The notes under the pieces were generated by a model, which saw only the letters and a list, made by a program, of their open reading frames with translations, was not told the DNA's origin and searched no databases. A DNA stretch of 64,000 nt from Breznakibacter sp047600785 (GTDB lineage Bacteria; Bacteroidota; Bacteroidia; Bacteroidales; Marinilabiliaceae). This document shows, in pieces, positions 8,696-18,512 of this stretch; within the stretch, counting starts at the first letter, position 1, and the number at the start of each line of letters is the position of its first letter. A program made the translations under genes and the position numbers. The stretch is taken from positions 3,162,001-3,226,000 of the forward strand of contig JASGKH010000002.1 of NCBI GenBank assembly GCA_047600785.1, read 5' to 3'.

Positions 8696-10732
8696 TCAAT
8701 CAAAAGTGATCTGCTTTCTATCACCATTAATAAACGTAACGGAGAACGAACCTTCTTTTGCCGATCCCGACCATTTTTTTAAAGGGAAAAGTTCATCTTT
8801 TTGCCATTTTTCTCCTGATTTTTTCCACAACATGAGTGTAGCATAAACCGCATGCCGTTGATCATAGGCATTGAACTTGCCGGATGCAACCGTGACCGCG
8901 CTTTGATCGCTTTCCGGATGGAGGCCCCGGCAATGTATGGTTTCGGTTTTATCCCATCCCTGCAATGCGACCAATGCCAATTGATAAATTCCATTGTCAA
9001 TAATCCTCACTTCATGTCCTTTTATTTTTCGGAAAGTTTCTTTAACCGGCTTATCAAGCTGAGGCAACGCATAATGGCCCAATCTAACCTCCACAGTATC
9101 TGCGCTGATATTCCGGTCAACACGTAGTATCCCGTTGGGCAAGGGGATGTCGGCCAGATTGAATTTGACGTTGCTATTGGTTTCCAGCACCGCATCGCGA
9201 TAATAGACCCCGTTTTCGAACTTCTTGAACGTAAACAAACGCAGGGCTTCCCATTTATCATTTTTGTTTTTCACGACATAATTCATGGCTACTTCACCGT
9301 CAGGACCGTCAGCCTGCCACAAAAAGGCACTGTTGTAAGCCAACCGGTTGTAGTTTTCGGAAGCACGGAACTTTTGCCAATCGGTGGCCACTTTTTCGTG
9401 GCACCAGGCCCTTACTTCCGACGCACCGATATCGGGATAATCGGTAACAAGGATTTTAGAGCCATCCAAAAATTTATTGTACACATTTCCTTTGGCCAGT
9501 TCGGTCTCCCACGCCCCGTTGTTTTCGATAGCTGTCCAAAACGGGCTATCCCCGGGAACCAACAACCCAAGGAACAGTTTTCCCATCCAGTACACACTGC
9601 CCCTGCAACTGTACATTTGCACGGCAGGCTCAAAGGGTCCGTAAAAACCAAGGGTGGGGACATTGTCTTGCATAAACCCGGGGTGTTGCATAAACTGCAT
9701 CAGCACTCCCGATGCAATGCGCCGCATCCATCCGTAGTTCAAATCGGGATCGTTCTCGAATCCCATGAGCGGAAACGGGACCACCGTACCAAAACGGTAC
9801 GAAATGCTCCGTCCCCACATGATCATTTTGCCATCAGCGCTGAACATGTATGGATAGTTGGTTTTCAAATCGTTGAAATTGTCCATGAATTTTTTGGCAT
9901 AATCGGGATAATATTTGTTGCCGAACATTTCGGACCATATCATGCCATACATTTGGAATGCCCACATACTGTAATAGTCGTACGCGGGGCTGTCGTGGTA
10001 CCAGCCCTGGCCACGGTAATGGGCCAATGACTTTTGCAAATACTCCTCCAATAGCTTTTCGTTCACGACGTATCCTTTTTCTTTAAAAAAGCTAAGGACA
10101 AAGATGTTGAAGAACTTCCAGTTGGAATCGACGGTAGGGCCATCGCCATAACTGATCATAACCGAGGCCAACGCATCTTTTTGTATTTGCGGCAACGGTT
10201 CCCAAATCACTTCGGGAACGGCAAATAAGGAAATGGACAATGCGCCGAACTCAACCAAATTTTGACTGGGTCCGCCGTTTTTTGCTCTTGGCTTAATATA
10301 ACCAGGGCTTTGCGGATCGATGAGCAAGCCGATTTGGTGGCGATAATAATCGCCCACTTTAATGCCGTTCAGTACCAGGTCAGGATTTTCTTTTAACAGC
10401 GGTGCGGCCACAAACAACGTACGGCAGAGTCCCTCAAGCTTTTCGGTGGGAACTTGGCCTTCGTTGCGCGGATAAGTGATTTCGTGTTGTTTGGGAAATT
10501 TCATGGGATCGTCCAACGAATGGATGTAGCTAAATGCCCCTTCTAGCATGTAAAGTGCGGCATCTTTCCAGTGTTGACGGGTCACACCGGTAATAGGGCT
10601 TAACCGGTGATCGGGATTATTAATAACAAAAGCCTTGGACTGGCTCTGGGGAAGGTTGGACTGGCTCTGGGCGCTCCCAACGTACCCTGTTGTAAGGCAA
10701 ATTGCCAGGATGAAATTTAACGCTTTTCTCAT
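8696..10732 (-). CDS. DUF2264 domain secreted protein (putative glycosidase)
   Basis: The 678-residue protein has a cleavable signal peptide (to about residue 24, SAQSQ) and a DUF2264 body: the N-terminal alpha/alpha-barrel-like part (EGLCRTLFVAAPLL, DGPTVDSNWKFFNIFVLSFF, HDSPAYDYYSMWAFQMY) and a C-terminal beta-rich part. DUF2264 has, as I recall, members placed in CAZy family GH154 (beta-glucuronidase activity on arabinogalactan), but I could not check this. The gene follows L-rhamnose mutarotase by 68 bp and lies beside GH2, GH43 and GH128-type genes, consistent with a role in trimming a complex plant or algal glycan. The family call is firm and the activity is inferred. Confidence 0.88.
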   Translation of the reverse strand: MRKALNFILAICLTTGYVGSAQSQSNLPQSQSKAFVINNPDHRLSPITGVTRQHWKDAALYMLEGAFSYIHSLDDPMKFPKQHEITYPRNEGQVPTEKLEGLCRTLFVAAPLLKENPDLVLNGIKVGDYYRHQIGLLIDPQSPGYIKPRAKNGGPSQNLVEFGALSISLFAVPEVIWEPLPQIQKDALASVMISYGDGPTVDSNWKFFNIFVLSFFKEKGYVVNEKLLEEYLQKSLAHYRGQGWYHDSPAYDYYSMWAFQMYGMIWSEMFGNKYYPDYAKKFMDNFNDLKTNYPYMFSADGKMIMWGRSISYRFGTVVPFPLMGFENDPDLNYGWMRRIASGVLMQFMQHPGFMQDNVPTLGFYGPFEPAVQMYSCRGSVYWMGKLFLGLLVPGDSPFWTAIENNGAWETELAKGNVYNKFLDGSKILVTDYPDIGASEVRAWCHEKVATDWQKFRASENYNRLAYNSAFLWQADGPDGEVAMNYVVKNKNDKWEALRLFTFKKFENGVYYRDAVLETNSNVKFNLADIPLPNGILRVDRNISADTVEVRLGHYALPQLDKPVKETFRKIKGHEVRIIDNGIYQLALVALQGWDKTETIHCRGLHPESDQSAVTVASGKFNAYDQRHAVYATLMLWKKSGEKWQKDELFPLKKWSGSAKEGSFSVTFINGDRKQITFD

Positions 10733-10800
10733 TATGGTGCTTTTCAGTGAAAATGTTTTTCAATTGGCACATACGAACAGAATAAATACAGTGATTCCAT

Positions 10801-11121
10801 TCAATGTTTCAGGGAATACACAGGACTCAAAAATTCAGTAACCGGAGTATTATCGAAATTGGATTCGAGGATCGGAGCCATATAACGCCACCATTTCTTC
10901 ATCAAAGGATGATCTTCGATGCCGAAAACCGACTGTTTTGACTCATCAAATGTTTGAGTAATAAATAATGTATGGGTTTCATCATCAAGATAAATGTGGT
11001 AATCAACCACTCCCGATGCACGTGTGATACTTTCCAGTTCGGGCCAAATCTCTTGGTAACGAAGTTTGTATTCATCGATGGAACCTGGTTTGATGAACAT
11101 TTTGTAAGCAATGGTTTTCAT
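10801..11121 (-). CDS. rhaM: L-rhamnose mutarotase family protein
   Basis: RhaM interconverts the alpha and beta anomers of L-rhamnose. The start at 11121 (MKTIAYKM) is preferred over a longer frame from 11175 because the latter adds an unrelated 18-residue extension and begins inside the upstream terminator. The 106-residue product matches the small dimeric RhaM fold: IWPELE near residue 25-30, YHIYLDDETHTLF, KKWWRYMAPILE and a DNTPV segment. The position equivalent to catalytic His22 of the E. coli enzyme is tyrosine here (KLRYQEIWPEL), so catalysis may be altered. A rhamnose enzyme inside this cluster points to a rhamnose-containing substrate. Confidence 0.88.
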   Translation of the reverse strand: MKTIAYKMFIKPGSIDEYKLRYQEIWPELESITRASGVVDYHIYLDDETHTLFITQTFDESKQSVFGIEDHPLMKKWWRYMAPILESNFDNTPVTEFLSPVYSLKH

Positions 11122-11153
11122 GAGGAAAGAAAAAGCGGGACAAACGATTGATG

Positions 11154-11195
11154 GAAAAAACCTTCCCCGCTCCATATGTTTTTAGAGCGGGGAAG
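11154..11195 (-). terminator. Rho-independent terminator after the GH2 gene
   Basis: The arms CTTCCCCGCTC (11162-11172) and GAGCGGGGAAG (11185-11195) form an 11-bp GC-rich stem with a 12-nt loop. On the minus strand it is followed by TTTTTT (complement of 11155-11160). It lies 15 bp after the GH2 stop and only about 33 bp before the rhaM start, so rhaM expression depends on read-through or on a promoter within the terminator. Confidence 0.8.
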
Positions 11196-11209
11196 AACAA
11201 ACTCTCAAA

Positions 11210-14200
11210 CTAATTATGAAAACTGATCCTGAATCCGTAACTATATTCTTTGCCTTTGAGCAAATACTGTTCGTGGGGACGTGCGCCCCAACTATCGTCG
11301 CCTCCCACGCCACGTTGGGCCAGGTCAATGCAAAGCACGACTTCGTTGCGGAAGGTAATATCGCTCGAGTGGCGTTGGGCTTTATTGATCCCCGGATCAA
11401 AATCGAGAGGGTAGTTATGCAACGCACTCATGCCAAGTGGTTGCTTGCCCTCTATCTTAATTCCTTTACCGTCATCATTTGTGAGGGTTATCCAACGTAC
11501 GTCGGTTTTGTAACCGTTTTCCTGCGGACGGCCATAGGGCACGTATTGTTCTGCCACTTTGCTTTTATAAATACCAATATGCGACGCATTGTTCCTATCG
11601 GCATAATTCTCCCAGGGACCACGGCCGTAATAAACCAAATTGTCGTAATCCTTGTCCAAAGTCATCAACATGCCAAACCTTGGTATTTCAGGCAATTCGT
11701 CCTGCCCCGCCTTATAGGTGACATCCACGTCAAGGATTCCGTCGGGATTCATGGTGTACACAATGGAGTAATCCGAAGCCACATCGCGAAGCCACAGGTT
11801 GGCAATCACTACAGCTTTGTTATCCTCTATTTTCACGTCGATGGATTTGAGCGAACGGTTTTCTCCGGCCACGCGCCATACATTCGAAATGCGTTGCATA
11901 TGGTTACCAAAATCATTGTCGACGGGGGCGCGCCAGAAATTGGGCGTGGGCTTTTGGCCAAAGAACCATTTGCCATCGGCCCTGAATCCTTGTATCAGGC
12001 CCGAACGCTTGTCGATAATTACTTCAACGCCGGCGGCCGTCATGCGGACACGGTCTTTTTCGTCGTTCACCGTGGGAACGGTACCATTGGCTTCAACCGT
12101 TTCAAAATAATTCGATTTGCCCAATACCATTTGTTCGCGCGCCATTTCGTGGTTCTGGGGGAGTATCCCGCTACCCAAACGGGTATAGGCGTAAATATTC
12201 AACAGATATTCCACTCCGGGCGCCTGGTCTAGTTTTGGCAAATCAAGCTTTACCTGCTTTTTGCCACGCGGCTCAAGCGACACGTTAAAATCACCAGACT
12301 TCACAATCCCACCGTTCTTCACCACTTCATAACGGAACACAAACTGATCGAGGTTGGTGTAATCGAACTCACTTTCTACGGTAATGACACCCGATTCCGG
12401 TTTTTCGGACTTGAACCATATATTTTGGTAGAATTTTTTCACTTCAAACGTCCCGGGATGCGGAATACGGTCGGCAGAAACCAATCCGTCGAGGCAAAAA
12501 TTCTCGTCGTTTGTGTACGTGTGTCCGCCTAAGTCACCGCCGTAAGCCCAGTATTGCCGCCCCACCTCGTCGTGCGCCATCAAACCATGCTCCACCCACT
12601 CCCAAATAAACCCACCCTGCATGTTAGGGCTATTGCGGATAATGCGCCAGTATTCGTCGAAGTTGCCCGAGCTGTTGCCCATGGCATGGGCATACTCACA
12701 CATAATATAAGGACGGCTTACACTTTTACGTTCCGCATATTCTTTCATGTCCCTGATCCGTGGATACATGGGACATACCACGTCGGTATTCTCATTCTCG
12801 CCAGCTTGCTCGAATTGCACCAGACGGGTGCGATCACGCTCTTTTATCCATTTATAGGCTTCGTAAAAGACAGGGCCGTTACCGCATTCGTTGCCCATGC
12901 TCCAGATAATGACCGAAGGGTGGTTCTTGTCACGTTCCACCAAGGATGTGATACGGTCCATATGGGCCGCTTTCCACTCGTCACGATATGCCGGGTGTAC
13001 TTTCTTGTCGAACCAGGCCTGCCATTCGGCTCCCATCCCATGGCTTTCGATATTGGCTTCGGCCACAAGGAATAAACCGTATTGGTCGCACAGTTTCATC
13101 CATTCCACGTTACTGGGGTAATGGCTACACCTTACAGCATTGATGTTCAATGACTTCATCACACATATATCCTTCATCATCATCTCCTTGCTTTGGTAAT
13201 GGCCATTGATTGGATGATGTTCGTGCATATTTACGCCTTTTACCAAAATGCGTTTGCCGTTGACCAACAGCTGGCCGTTTTTGAGTTCCACTTTACGGAA
13301 CCCTACTTTGGCAGATACATGCTCAAGAGCGGCTCCTTTATCGTCCTTTAAGGTAAGCACCAACGAATAAAGGTAGGGCGTTTCGTTGCTCCACAGCTTG
13401 GGTGATGGCACTTTCTGCGATAAGGTGGTGCTTTTCGATCCGTCGGCTGCCAACACCACCTTCAAGGTTTGTGCAAACACCTTTCCTCCGTTGGCGTCGA
13501 ACAACTGGGCCTCAAGCTGGTAATTGTTCTTTGCCGACGGGGCATAGCTCTTCAATGCCACATCCACGGTCAGACTACCGTTTTTATAAGCAGCGTCCAG
13601 GTCAGGACGCACAAAAAAATCAGCCACGCGCACGTCGGCCGTGCTGTACAGATAAACGTGACGGTCAATGCCCGAAAGGCGCCAAAAATCCTGATCCTCA
13701 AGGTACGACCCGTCACTCCATCGGTACACTTCGGCCGCTACCAGGTTTTGTCCCTTTTTCACGTAAGGGGTGATATCAAACTCGGCCGGGGTTTTACTGT
13801 TTTCGGTATAACCTACTTTCTGTCCGTTTACCCATACGTACATGGCCGAAGTGCCTGCCTCGAAATGGATGTAAACCCTGCGTCCCTCCCAATTTTCGGG
13901 CAATGAGAACGTACGCCGGTACGAACCCACGGGATTATCGGAATGGTCAATGAGCGGAGGGTTCTTGGGATAAGGGTAAGTGATATTGGTATAAATTGGA
14001 ATGCCGTAACCTTTCAGCTCCCAATTCGATGGGACGTCGATCTCTTTCCAGTTACGGACGTCGAAATCGGCTTTGTAAAAATCCATGGGCCGTTGGCCGG
14101 GCGTAGGCGACCATTGGAATTTCCATTTACCGTCAAGGCTCATGTACCATGGCGAACGGCTATATTCATCGACCATGGCCGACGGGACATCGGCATAAGG

Positions 14201-14335
14201 CATGAAAGAGGCCCTTGTCGGTTCCTTGTTGATTTGAAACACGTCAGGATTTTCCCAATCCGGCGCTTCTTGGGCTTTTACCAAAGAAAACATGGCCAGC
14301 ACTGCACAAAGTAAGCTAATTGGTTTAATGTTCAT
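11210..14335 (-). CDS. GH2 beta-galactosidase (LacZ-like), secreted
   Basis: The start at 14335 gives a signal peptide (MNIKPISLL to SLVKA, about 21 residues); the frame is open to 14407 but the extra residues look noncoding. The 1041-residue protein has the complete LacZ architecture: sugar-binding jelly roll, two Ig-like domains flanking a TIM barrel, and the C-terminal small chain. The catalytic acid/base is Glu483 in IWSMGNECGNG and the nucleophile is Glu547 in MCEYAHAMGNSSG. It hydrolyses terminal beta-galactosides, here presumably in the periplasm or on the surface. It stands between a GH128-like gene and rhaM on the same strand, with its own terminator downstream. Confidence 0.94.
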   Translation of the reverse strand: MNIKPISLLCAVLAMFSLVKAQEAPDWENPDVFQINKEPTRASFMPYADVPSAMVDEYSRSPWYMSLDGKWKFQWSPTPGQRPMDFYKADFDVRNWKEIDVPSNWELKGYGIPIYTNITYPYPKNPPLIDHSDNPVGSYRRTFSLPENWEGRRVYIHFEAGTSAMYVWVNGQKVGYTENSKTPAEFDITPYVKKGQNLVAAEVYRWSDGSYLEDQDFWRLSGIDRHVYLYSTADVRVADFFVRPDLDAAYKNGSLTVDVALKSYAPSAKNNYQLEAQLFDANGGKVFAQTLKVVLAADGSKSTTLSQKVPSPKLWSNETPYLYSLVLTLKDDKGAALEHVSAKVGFRKVELKNGQLLVNGKRILVKGVNMHEHHPINGHYQSKEMMMKDICVMKSLNINAVRCSHYPSNVEWMKLCDQYGLFLVAEANIESHGMGAEWQAWFDKKVHPAYRDEWKAAHMDRITSLVERDKNHPSVIIWSMGNECGNGPVFYEAYKWIKERDRTRLVQFEQAGENENTDVVCPMYPRIRDMKEYAERKSVSRPYIMCEYAHAMGNSSGNFDEYWRIIRNSPNMQGGFIWEWVEHGLMAHDEVGRQYWAYGGDLGGHTYTNDENFCLDGLVSADRIPHPGTFEVKKFYQNIWFKSEKPESGVITVESEFDYTNLDQFVFRYEVVKNGGIVKSGDFNVSLEPRGKKQVKLDLPKLDQAPGVEYLLNIYAYTRLGSGILPQNHEMAREQMVLGKSNYFETVEANGTVPTVNDEKDRVRMTAAGVEVIIDKRSGLIQGFRADGKWFFGQKPTPNFWRAPVDNDFGNHMQRISNVWRVAGENRSLKSIDVKIEDNKAVVIANLWLRDVASDYSIVYTMNPDGILDVDVTYKAGQDELPEIPRFGMLMTLDKDYDNLVYYGRGPWENYADRNNASHIGIYKSKVAEQYVPYGRPQENGYKTDVRWITLTNDDGKGIKIEGKQPLGMSALHNYPLDFDPGINKAQRHSSDITFRNEVVLCIDLAQRGVGGDDSWGARPHEQYLLKGKEYSYGFRISFHN

Positions 14336-14442
14336 TGTAAGAATTTGATAGGTTAAGCGTTCATGGGCAGCACCTTGCAAATATGGCCCCTGAATTATTT
14401 GCCACACATATGTTGCGCATGAACTATTTAACTATTTTTCCG

Positions 14443-17322
14443 TCACTTTTTAAAAAACTTCACTGGCGATTGGTCATTGATTTTTATGAAATAAGTACCC
14501 ACGGGCAACATGTGCACATTCAAAGAGGTCATCGCCAGAACCTCCATCTGTTTGCGGCCAAACATGTCATAAACAGTTACCTGCGTCGGCTTTTCCAAGT
14601 TGAGGTACAACACGTCGGAAGCTGGATTTGGGTAAATGACCAGCATCGGACTGTCTGTATTTTTGGTGGAGGTAATTACCTGATCGGGCGCCAAATCTAT
14701 CACCATCCATCCCATTTGATCTTTTGCAACGGCAGAGGAAGAGGCTGACGTCTCGCGCATCTTTATCACATTGAATTTGTTTGCGCCCCCGGAATAAAAC
14801 CTTAATGTAGAGGTGTAGGCATCGGAAGAGGTCAGCAAGCCCGCGAACAAAGCAGGCTGGGTATACGAGGCGTCGTACTCGATGATAGCGGGCGAATACA
14901 CATTTCCCACGGTTTTTCCTGCGGTTTGTCCCACCGTCACCCTACGCCCCGCAATGACTCCACTTCCAGGTTCCATCGCAAAATAGTTCACTTTATCTCC
15001 CTGAATCGAATAAGTGATCGCCTCCTCCTTCAACAAACAAATGTCGAAACCGGTGGTAGTGACATTGCGCACCGCCACGGCGGTTGGAAAAGAGGTGGTA
15101 GTGGTGCTTTGGGTGCAGAACACTACCGGTACGGTGGTAAATTCTTCGGGGAAGGTGACGCTTTGCCAGGTGCCCGTGACAGTTGTCACAGAATTTGCCT
15201 GCGCCTTTAACCCGCCAAGATTGTAGGTTCCGGCAGGCAAAGCCATGAACGCAATTTTATCGGTATTCGAAAATGCCGGATTGCTCAAATAGGCCCAGGG
15301 CTCAAGATGGAAATAAAACGAACGGGTGGTGATCGTTCTTACCCGGTTTGTAAGGGGGAAAGAATTGTTGGCCGAAGCAATCCCCAGAAAAACCAGCGGG
15401 TTTGAAGTGTATCTTTGCAAAAAAATACACATTGCCCAATCAGAATTGTTTACCGCCAACTCGCCGGCCTGGACATTGTCGGCACCGCTTCCCTGGTAGT
15501 AAGACACTTCGTTGGACACTTCATAACTGCCGGAAGCTGTGAGTAAACCCACACGGTAGCTGATTTTTCCCGAAATGGTAGATACGATATTGTCATTGTA
15601 CGTCAACGTGGCCGTATTTGTACTTTCATATATCGTTTCATAATCGCCGTCGTTGATTTTGCGTTCCAGTTTGTATCCCTTTGAAAGTTCTTCGTTCGAA
15701 TCGGTCCACGTCAGTTTAATCTGGTTCAGCGTGCTGGTATAATAATGGGTATACGACAGTACCGGCACAGTATAAACATAAGTTGGTATGACCTCATTCG
15801 CACGCTGGAATGCAATTTTCGACTTGTTAGCGGCATAATACTGCCCCGCAGGGGTCAGTACAATGTTTACCGTACCCGTTGATCCATTCAGAAGTTTACC
15901 TGTTGTGGTGCCAACGACGGGGGCCGTTTTCAGCCAGTTGTAGTTGGCATAGTTGGTATTGCGGGCCATCCAGGCCGAATCGATGGTCAATACCATGGCG
16001 CGGGCATCCTGTACCCAGTTGTAAATGGAGTAGCGTTCGACAAAACGGGTCGTATCCAGCACGTTCAAAATCGCTTTCAGATCGTTCAGCTGCTTGGTCG
16101 CATTGGCATCGGTAATCAACGTCGGCGAATCGGAAAATGAATGGCTTGTCCAGTTGGCCCCGTTGTTCCATTCGGTAATCCAGATGGGTTTTCCCGTCCG
16201 GTCGTAGACATATTTCAAATCGTTGTACCATTGGGTAGCCGTTTTGTTCCAGTAAGCATGTATCGCCATGACATCCACCCGGTAACCACGCGTATCACAC
16301 TCCCTTACAAACGTAATCTCGCTCCAACTGTTAAATGGATCTGAAGTGGCCGGGGCCCCCAACCGAAGTCCCGACTTCATGAATTCGGGCCATTGCCCCA
16401 TTACATAGTCGTAAGTCAGGTTGGACTGGTCGGATTTATCGGGTTCATTGTAACCCAGCAAATGGGATACATGCTGCTTTCCGTTTATTTCGGTCCAACC
16501 GGGCCAACTTGCATTTTGCTTGATTACCGCATATTCAAGGTTGTTTGTGGTATATTGGTCGGCACTCCACGAGTAATACCAGGTCCCGTTTACCCTACCG
16601 CCATCGGTATAGCCGCCGCTCCCGGTACCACACCACCCTTTTTTGGTCACCCACTGGTGTTTGAACACACGGATAAATGACACTGTGCCGTAAAGTAGAT
16701 CCGGGGCAACGCTGAACTCCAGATCTGCATCATCGGCAATAAACACGCGGCTATATCCCGAACCATCGGCACCGGTGGCCATCGTGGCCATATATCCGCG
16801 TTTAAGTTTAAACGATTTAATGGCATTGTCAAAAGTTCCCAATGAATTGTGGTATGTGTGCAAGCCAAAATCCAAATGGTCACCGACAAAATTTTCCTCC
16901 TTGTAAGCAACCAGTGGAGCAAACGCTGACGAATGCGGCATTACCACCGTGCCGTGCGCATAAATGGCCACACGCACGTTACTTCCGTTTACGACATCGT
17001 TTCCGTTCACCTTCACGTTCGATAGGTGATCGCTGATTACAACAGACGGCTTGATGTTTTCAAAAAACACCCACGCATCTTCGTGGTTAAGGGACACCGT
17101 ACTGTTGGAGAAAGGTGTGGATTCCGACGTGATATGCAATTCGATAGCACCGGTCAATACCAGGTTTTGATCAGCCAACGTCGTGACGGTTTGCTTTTCG
17201 ATGGCCGTTGCCGAACACCACGCAAATGCCAATGCAATAAACAATGCTTGTTGCACAACCCTGGCCGGTTGCCCAATGCAAAAACACGCTTTGTCTGTGG
17301 ATTTGTAGATCTGCTTTTTCAT
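14443..17322 (-). CDS. GH128-like (Glyco_hydro_cc) glycosidase with T9SS sorting domain
   Basis: The start at 17322 (MKKQIYKS) is chosen over 17343; it yields 959 residues with a signal region near residues 25-48. The middle carries the Glyco_hydro_cc fold with LLGYNEPDKSDQSNL, VDVMAIHAYW and WITEWNNGANW, the pattern of GH128 beta-1,3-glucanases with Glu in NEP and TEW as candidate catalytic residues. Fibronectin-like and further beta domains follow, then a T9SS type A sorting domain (VIYPNPASDVLYLNL, MLPVGTYFIKI), so the enzyme is exported through type IX secretion. It is 40 bp after GH43 and 107 bp before GH2. A beta-1,3-linked backbone is a reasonable target; glucan versus galactan is unresolved. 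Confidence 0.85.
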   Translation of the reverse strand: MKKQIYKSTDKACFCIGQPARVVQQALFIALAFAWCSATAIEKQTVTTLADQNLVLTGAIELHITSESTPFSNSTVSLNHEDAWVFFENIKPSVVISDHLSNVKVNGNDVVNGSNVRVAIYAHGTVVMPHSSAFAPLVAYKEENFVGDHLDFGLHTYHNSLGTFDNAIKSFKLKRGYMATMATGADGSGYSRVFIADDADLEFSVAPDLLYGTVSFIRVFKHQWVTKKGWCGTGSGGYTDGGRVNGTWYYSWSADQYTTNNLEYAVIKQNASWPGWTEINGKQHVSHLLGYNEPDKSDQSNLTYDYVMGQWPEFMKSGLRLGAPATSDPFNSWSEITFVRECDTRGYRVDVMAIHAYWNKTATQWYNDLKYVYDRTGKPIWITEWNNGANWTSHSFSDSPTLITDANATKQLNDLKAILNVLDTTRFVERYSIYNWVQDARAMVLTIDSAWMARNTNYANYNWLKTAPVVGTTTGKLLNGSTGTVNIVLTPAGQYYAANKSKIAFQRANEVIPTYVYTVPVLSYTHYYTSTLNQIKLTWTDSNEELSKGYKLERKINDGDYETIYESTNTATLTYNDNIVSTISGKISYRVGLLTASGSYEVSNEVSYYQGSGADNVQAGELAVNNSDWAMCIFLQRYTSNPLVFLGIASANNSFPLTNRVRTITTRSFYFHLEPWAYLSNPAFSNTDKIAFMALPAGTYNLGGLKAQANSVTTVTGTWQSVTFPEEFTTVPVVFCTQSTTTTSFPTAVAVRNVTTTGFDICLLKEEAITYSIQGDKVNYFAMEPGSGVIAGRRVTVGQTAGKTVGNVYSPAIIEYDASYTQPALFAGLLTSSDAYTSTLRFYSGGANKFNVIKMRETSASSSAVAKDQMGWMVIDLAPDQVITSTKNTDSPMLVIYPNPASDVLYLNLEKPTQVTVYDMFGRKQMEVLAMTSLNVHMLPVGTYFIKINDQSPVKFFKK

Positions 17323-17361
17323 AAACTTTGATTTATCCAACAAATTGTAATTGATTCAAAC

Positions 17362-18510
17362 TCATTTACCCAAATCATCCGGACTCCAGCTTGCATTCCA
17401 ATAAATCTTGGGCAATCCGTTTTCGAACATGAAGGGTAACCACACGTAACGGGCATCGTCCAAATTTTTGGGTGTCCATCTATCGGCCATGAAAATAAAA
17501 CCTCCATTGACCGGCAACACGTGCGTACTTTGCGAAAAGAAAGTCTTGTCGGCATTTTCGCCCACGCAAGGATTGCCAAGCGACGTCCAATTTCCCAGCA
17601 TCGAGTCGGCCACGGCCAAACGCGCGGCATTGGCATCCCATCCGGTACAACCCGACGTGACCATATAATATTTGCCCTGGAACTTAAACACGGCCGGGGC
17701 CTCGTTATGTCCCGCAGGGAAAACCCTGATCCATCGACCGGTAAACGACAGGTAATCATCGGAAAGTTCGGAAATGTGTATGGTCAGGTTCTCTTCGGAC
17801 GAATGGATGTGGTAGGCACGTCCGTCATCATCTTTAAAAACGGTCATGTCACGCGACATTTGTCCTTTCACAAAATCGCGCCTTACAAATAAGCCATCAT
17901 TTACGGCTCTATACCATTCGGATGTCCACCATTTGTACCTGCCCGCCTCGTCCATGGCTTCGCGCTTGCCGTTATAATCCATTGGCCACGCCCCTGCATT
18001 TGGTCTGAACGACCCAATGAACGTGTAAGGGCCTTCTACTTTTTTACTGACAGCCACACCCGTTTTGGCTGCTTCATAACCTTTCCCCTTTAATTCAAGG
18101 TGGAACCACATGACAAACTGGTTGGTGCGATCATTGAAAACCACTTTGGGCCTTTCGATGATACATCCCTTGACGATTTCCGATAACGGATCATCGACCA
18201 CCTCCAGCGCAATTCCTTTGTTCTCCCAGTTCATCAAATCGGTACTGGCATAACATCCAACGCCGACCCAGGTTGCAAATCCCCCGCGCCCCCCGGAACG
18301 ATGCTCCCCAAACCAGTAATATCTCCCATTGTGCTCCAAAATTCCGCCACCGTGGGCATTGATATGTTTTCCATCGGTATCGGTCCAAATTTGTCCCGGT
18401 ATAATTTGGGCATGCTTTGGTCCATTGAGCACAACGGAAAAACCCCAGGCCGCCAGTCCGGTCGCAAGCAACACTGTCAATAAACCATATGTACGTAAAT
18501 TTAATTTCAT
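17362..18510 (-). CDS. GH43 glycosidase, exo-beta-1,3-galactanase-like (GH43_24/34 type)
   Basis: The 382-residue protein has an N-terminal signal or anchor (about 1-27) and a five-bladed GH43 propeller. Diagnostic segments are KHINAHGGGILEHNG, GCIIERPKVVF, SRDMTVFKDDDG, HNEAPAVF, TSGCTGWDANAA and FSQSTHVLPV. By order and spacing, Glu119, Asp221, Glu270 and Gln327 correspond to the active-site set I recall for fungal exo-beta-1,3-galactanase Gal43A, in which a glutamine replaces the usual basic aspartate. That favours cleavage of galactose from beta-1,3-galactan side chains or backbones of arabinogalactan. It begins 2 bp after the beta-helix gene stop, indicating translational linkage. Confidence 0.88.
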   Translation of the reverse strand: MKLNLRTYGLLTVLLATGLAAWGFSVVLNGPKHAQIIPGQIWTDTDGKHINAHGGGILEHNGRYYWFGEHRSGGRGGFATWVGVGCYASTDLMNWENKGIALEVVDDPLSEIVKGCIIERPKVVFNDRTNQFVMWFHLELKGKGYEAAKTGVAVSKKVEGPYTFIGSFRPNAGAWPMDYNGKREAMDEAGRYKWWTSEWYRAVNDGLFVRRDFVKGQMSRDMTVFKDDDGRAYHIHSSEENLTIHISELSDDYLSFTGRWIRVFPAGHNEAPAVFKFQGKYYMVTSGCTGWDANAARLAVADSMLGNWTSLGNPCVGENADKTFFSQSTHVLPVNGGFIFMADRWTPKNLDDARYVWLPFMFENGLPKIYWNASWSPDDLGK

Positions 18511-18512
18511 GA

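Noticed and set aside
11216..12232. 338-codon frame opposite the GH2 gene
   Set aside because: Antisense to conserved GH2 C-terminal domains; no start context or domain of its own.
15407..15425. TATCTTTGC promoter-like sequence inside the GH128-like gene
   Set aside because: It matches TAnnTTTG on the plus strand but lies within a leftward coding region with no plus-strand gene after it; such an 8-base match is expected by chance.
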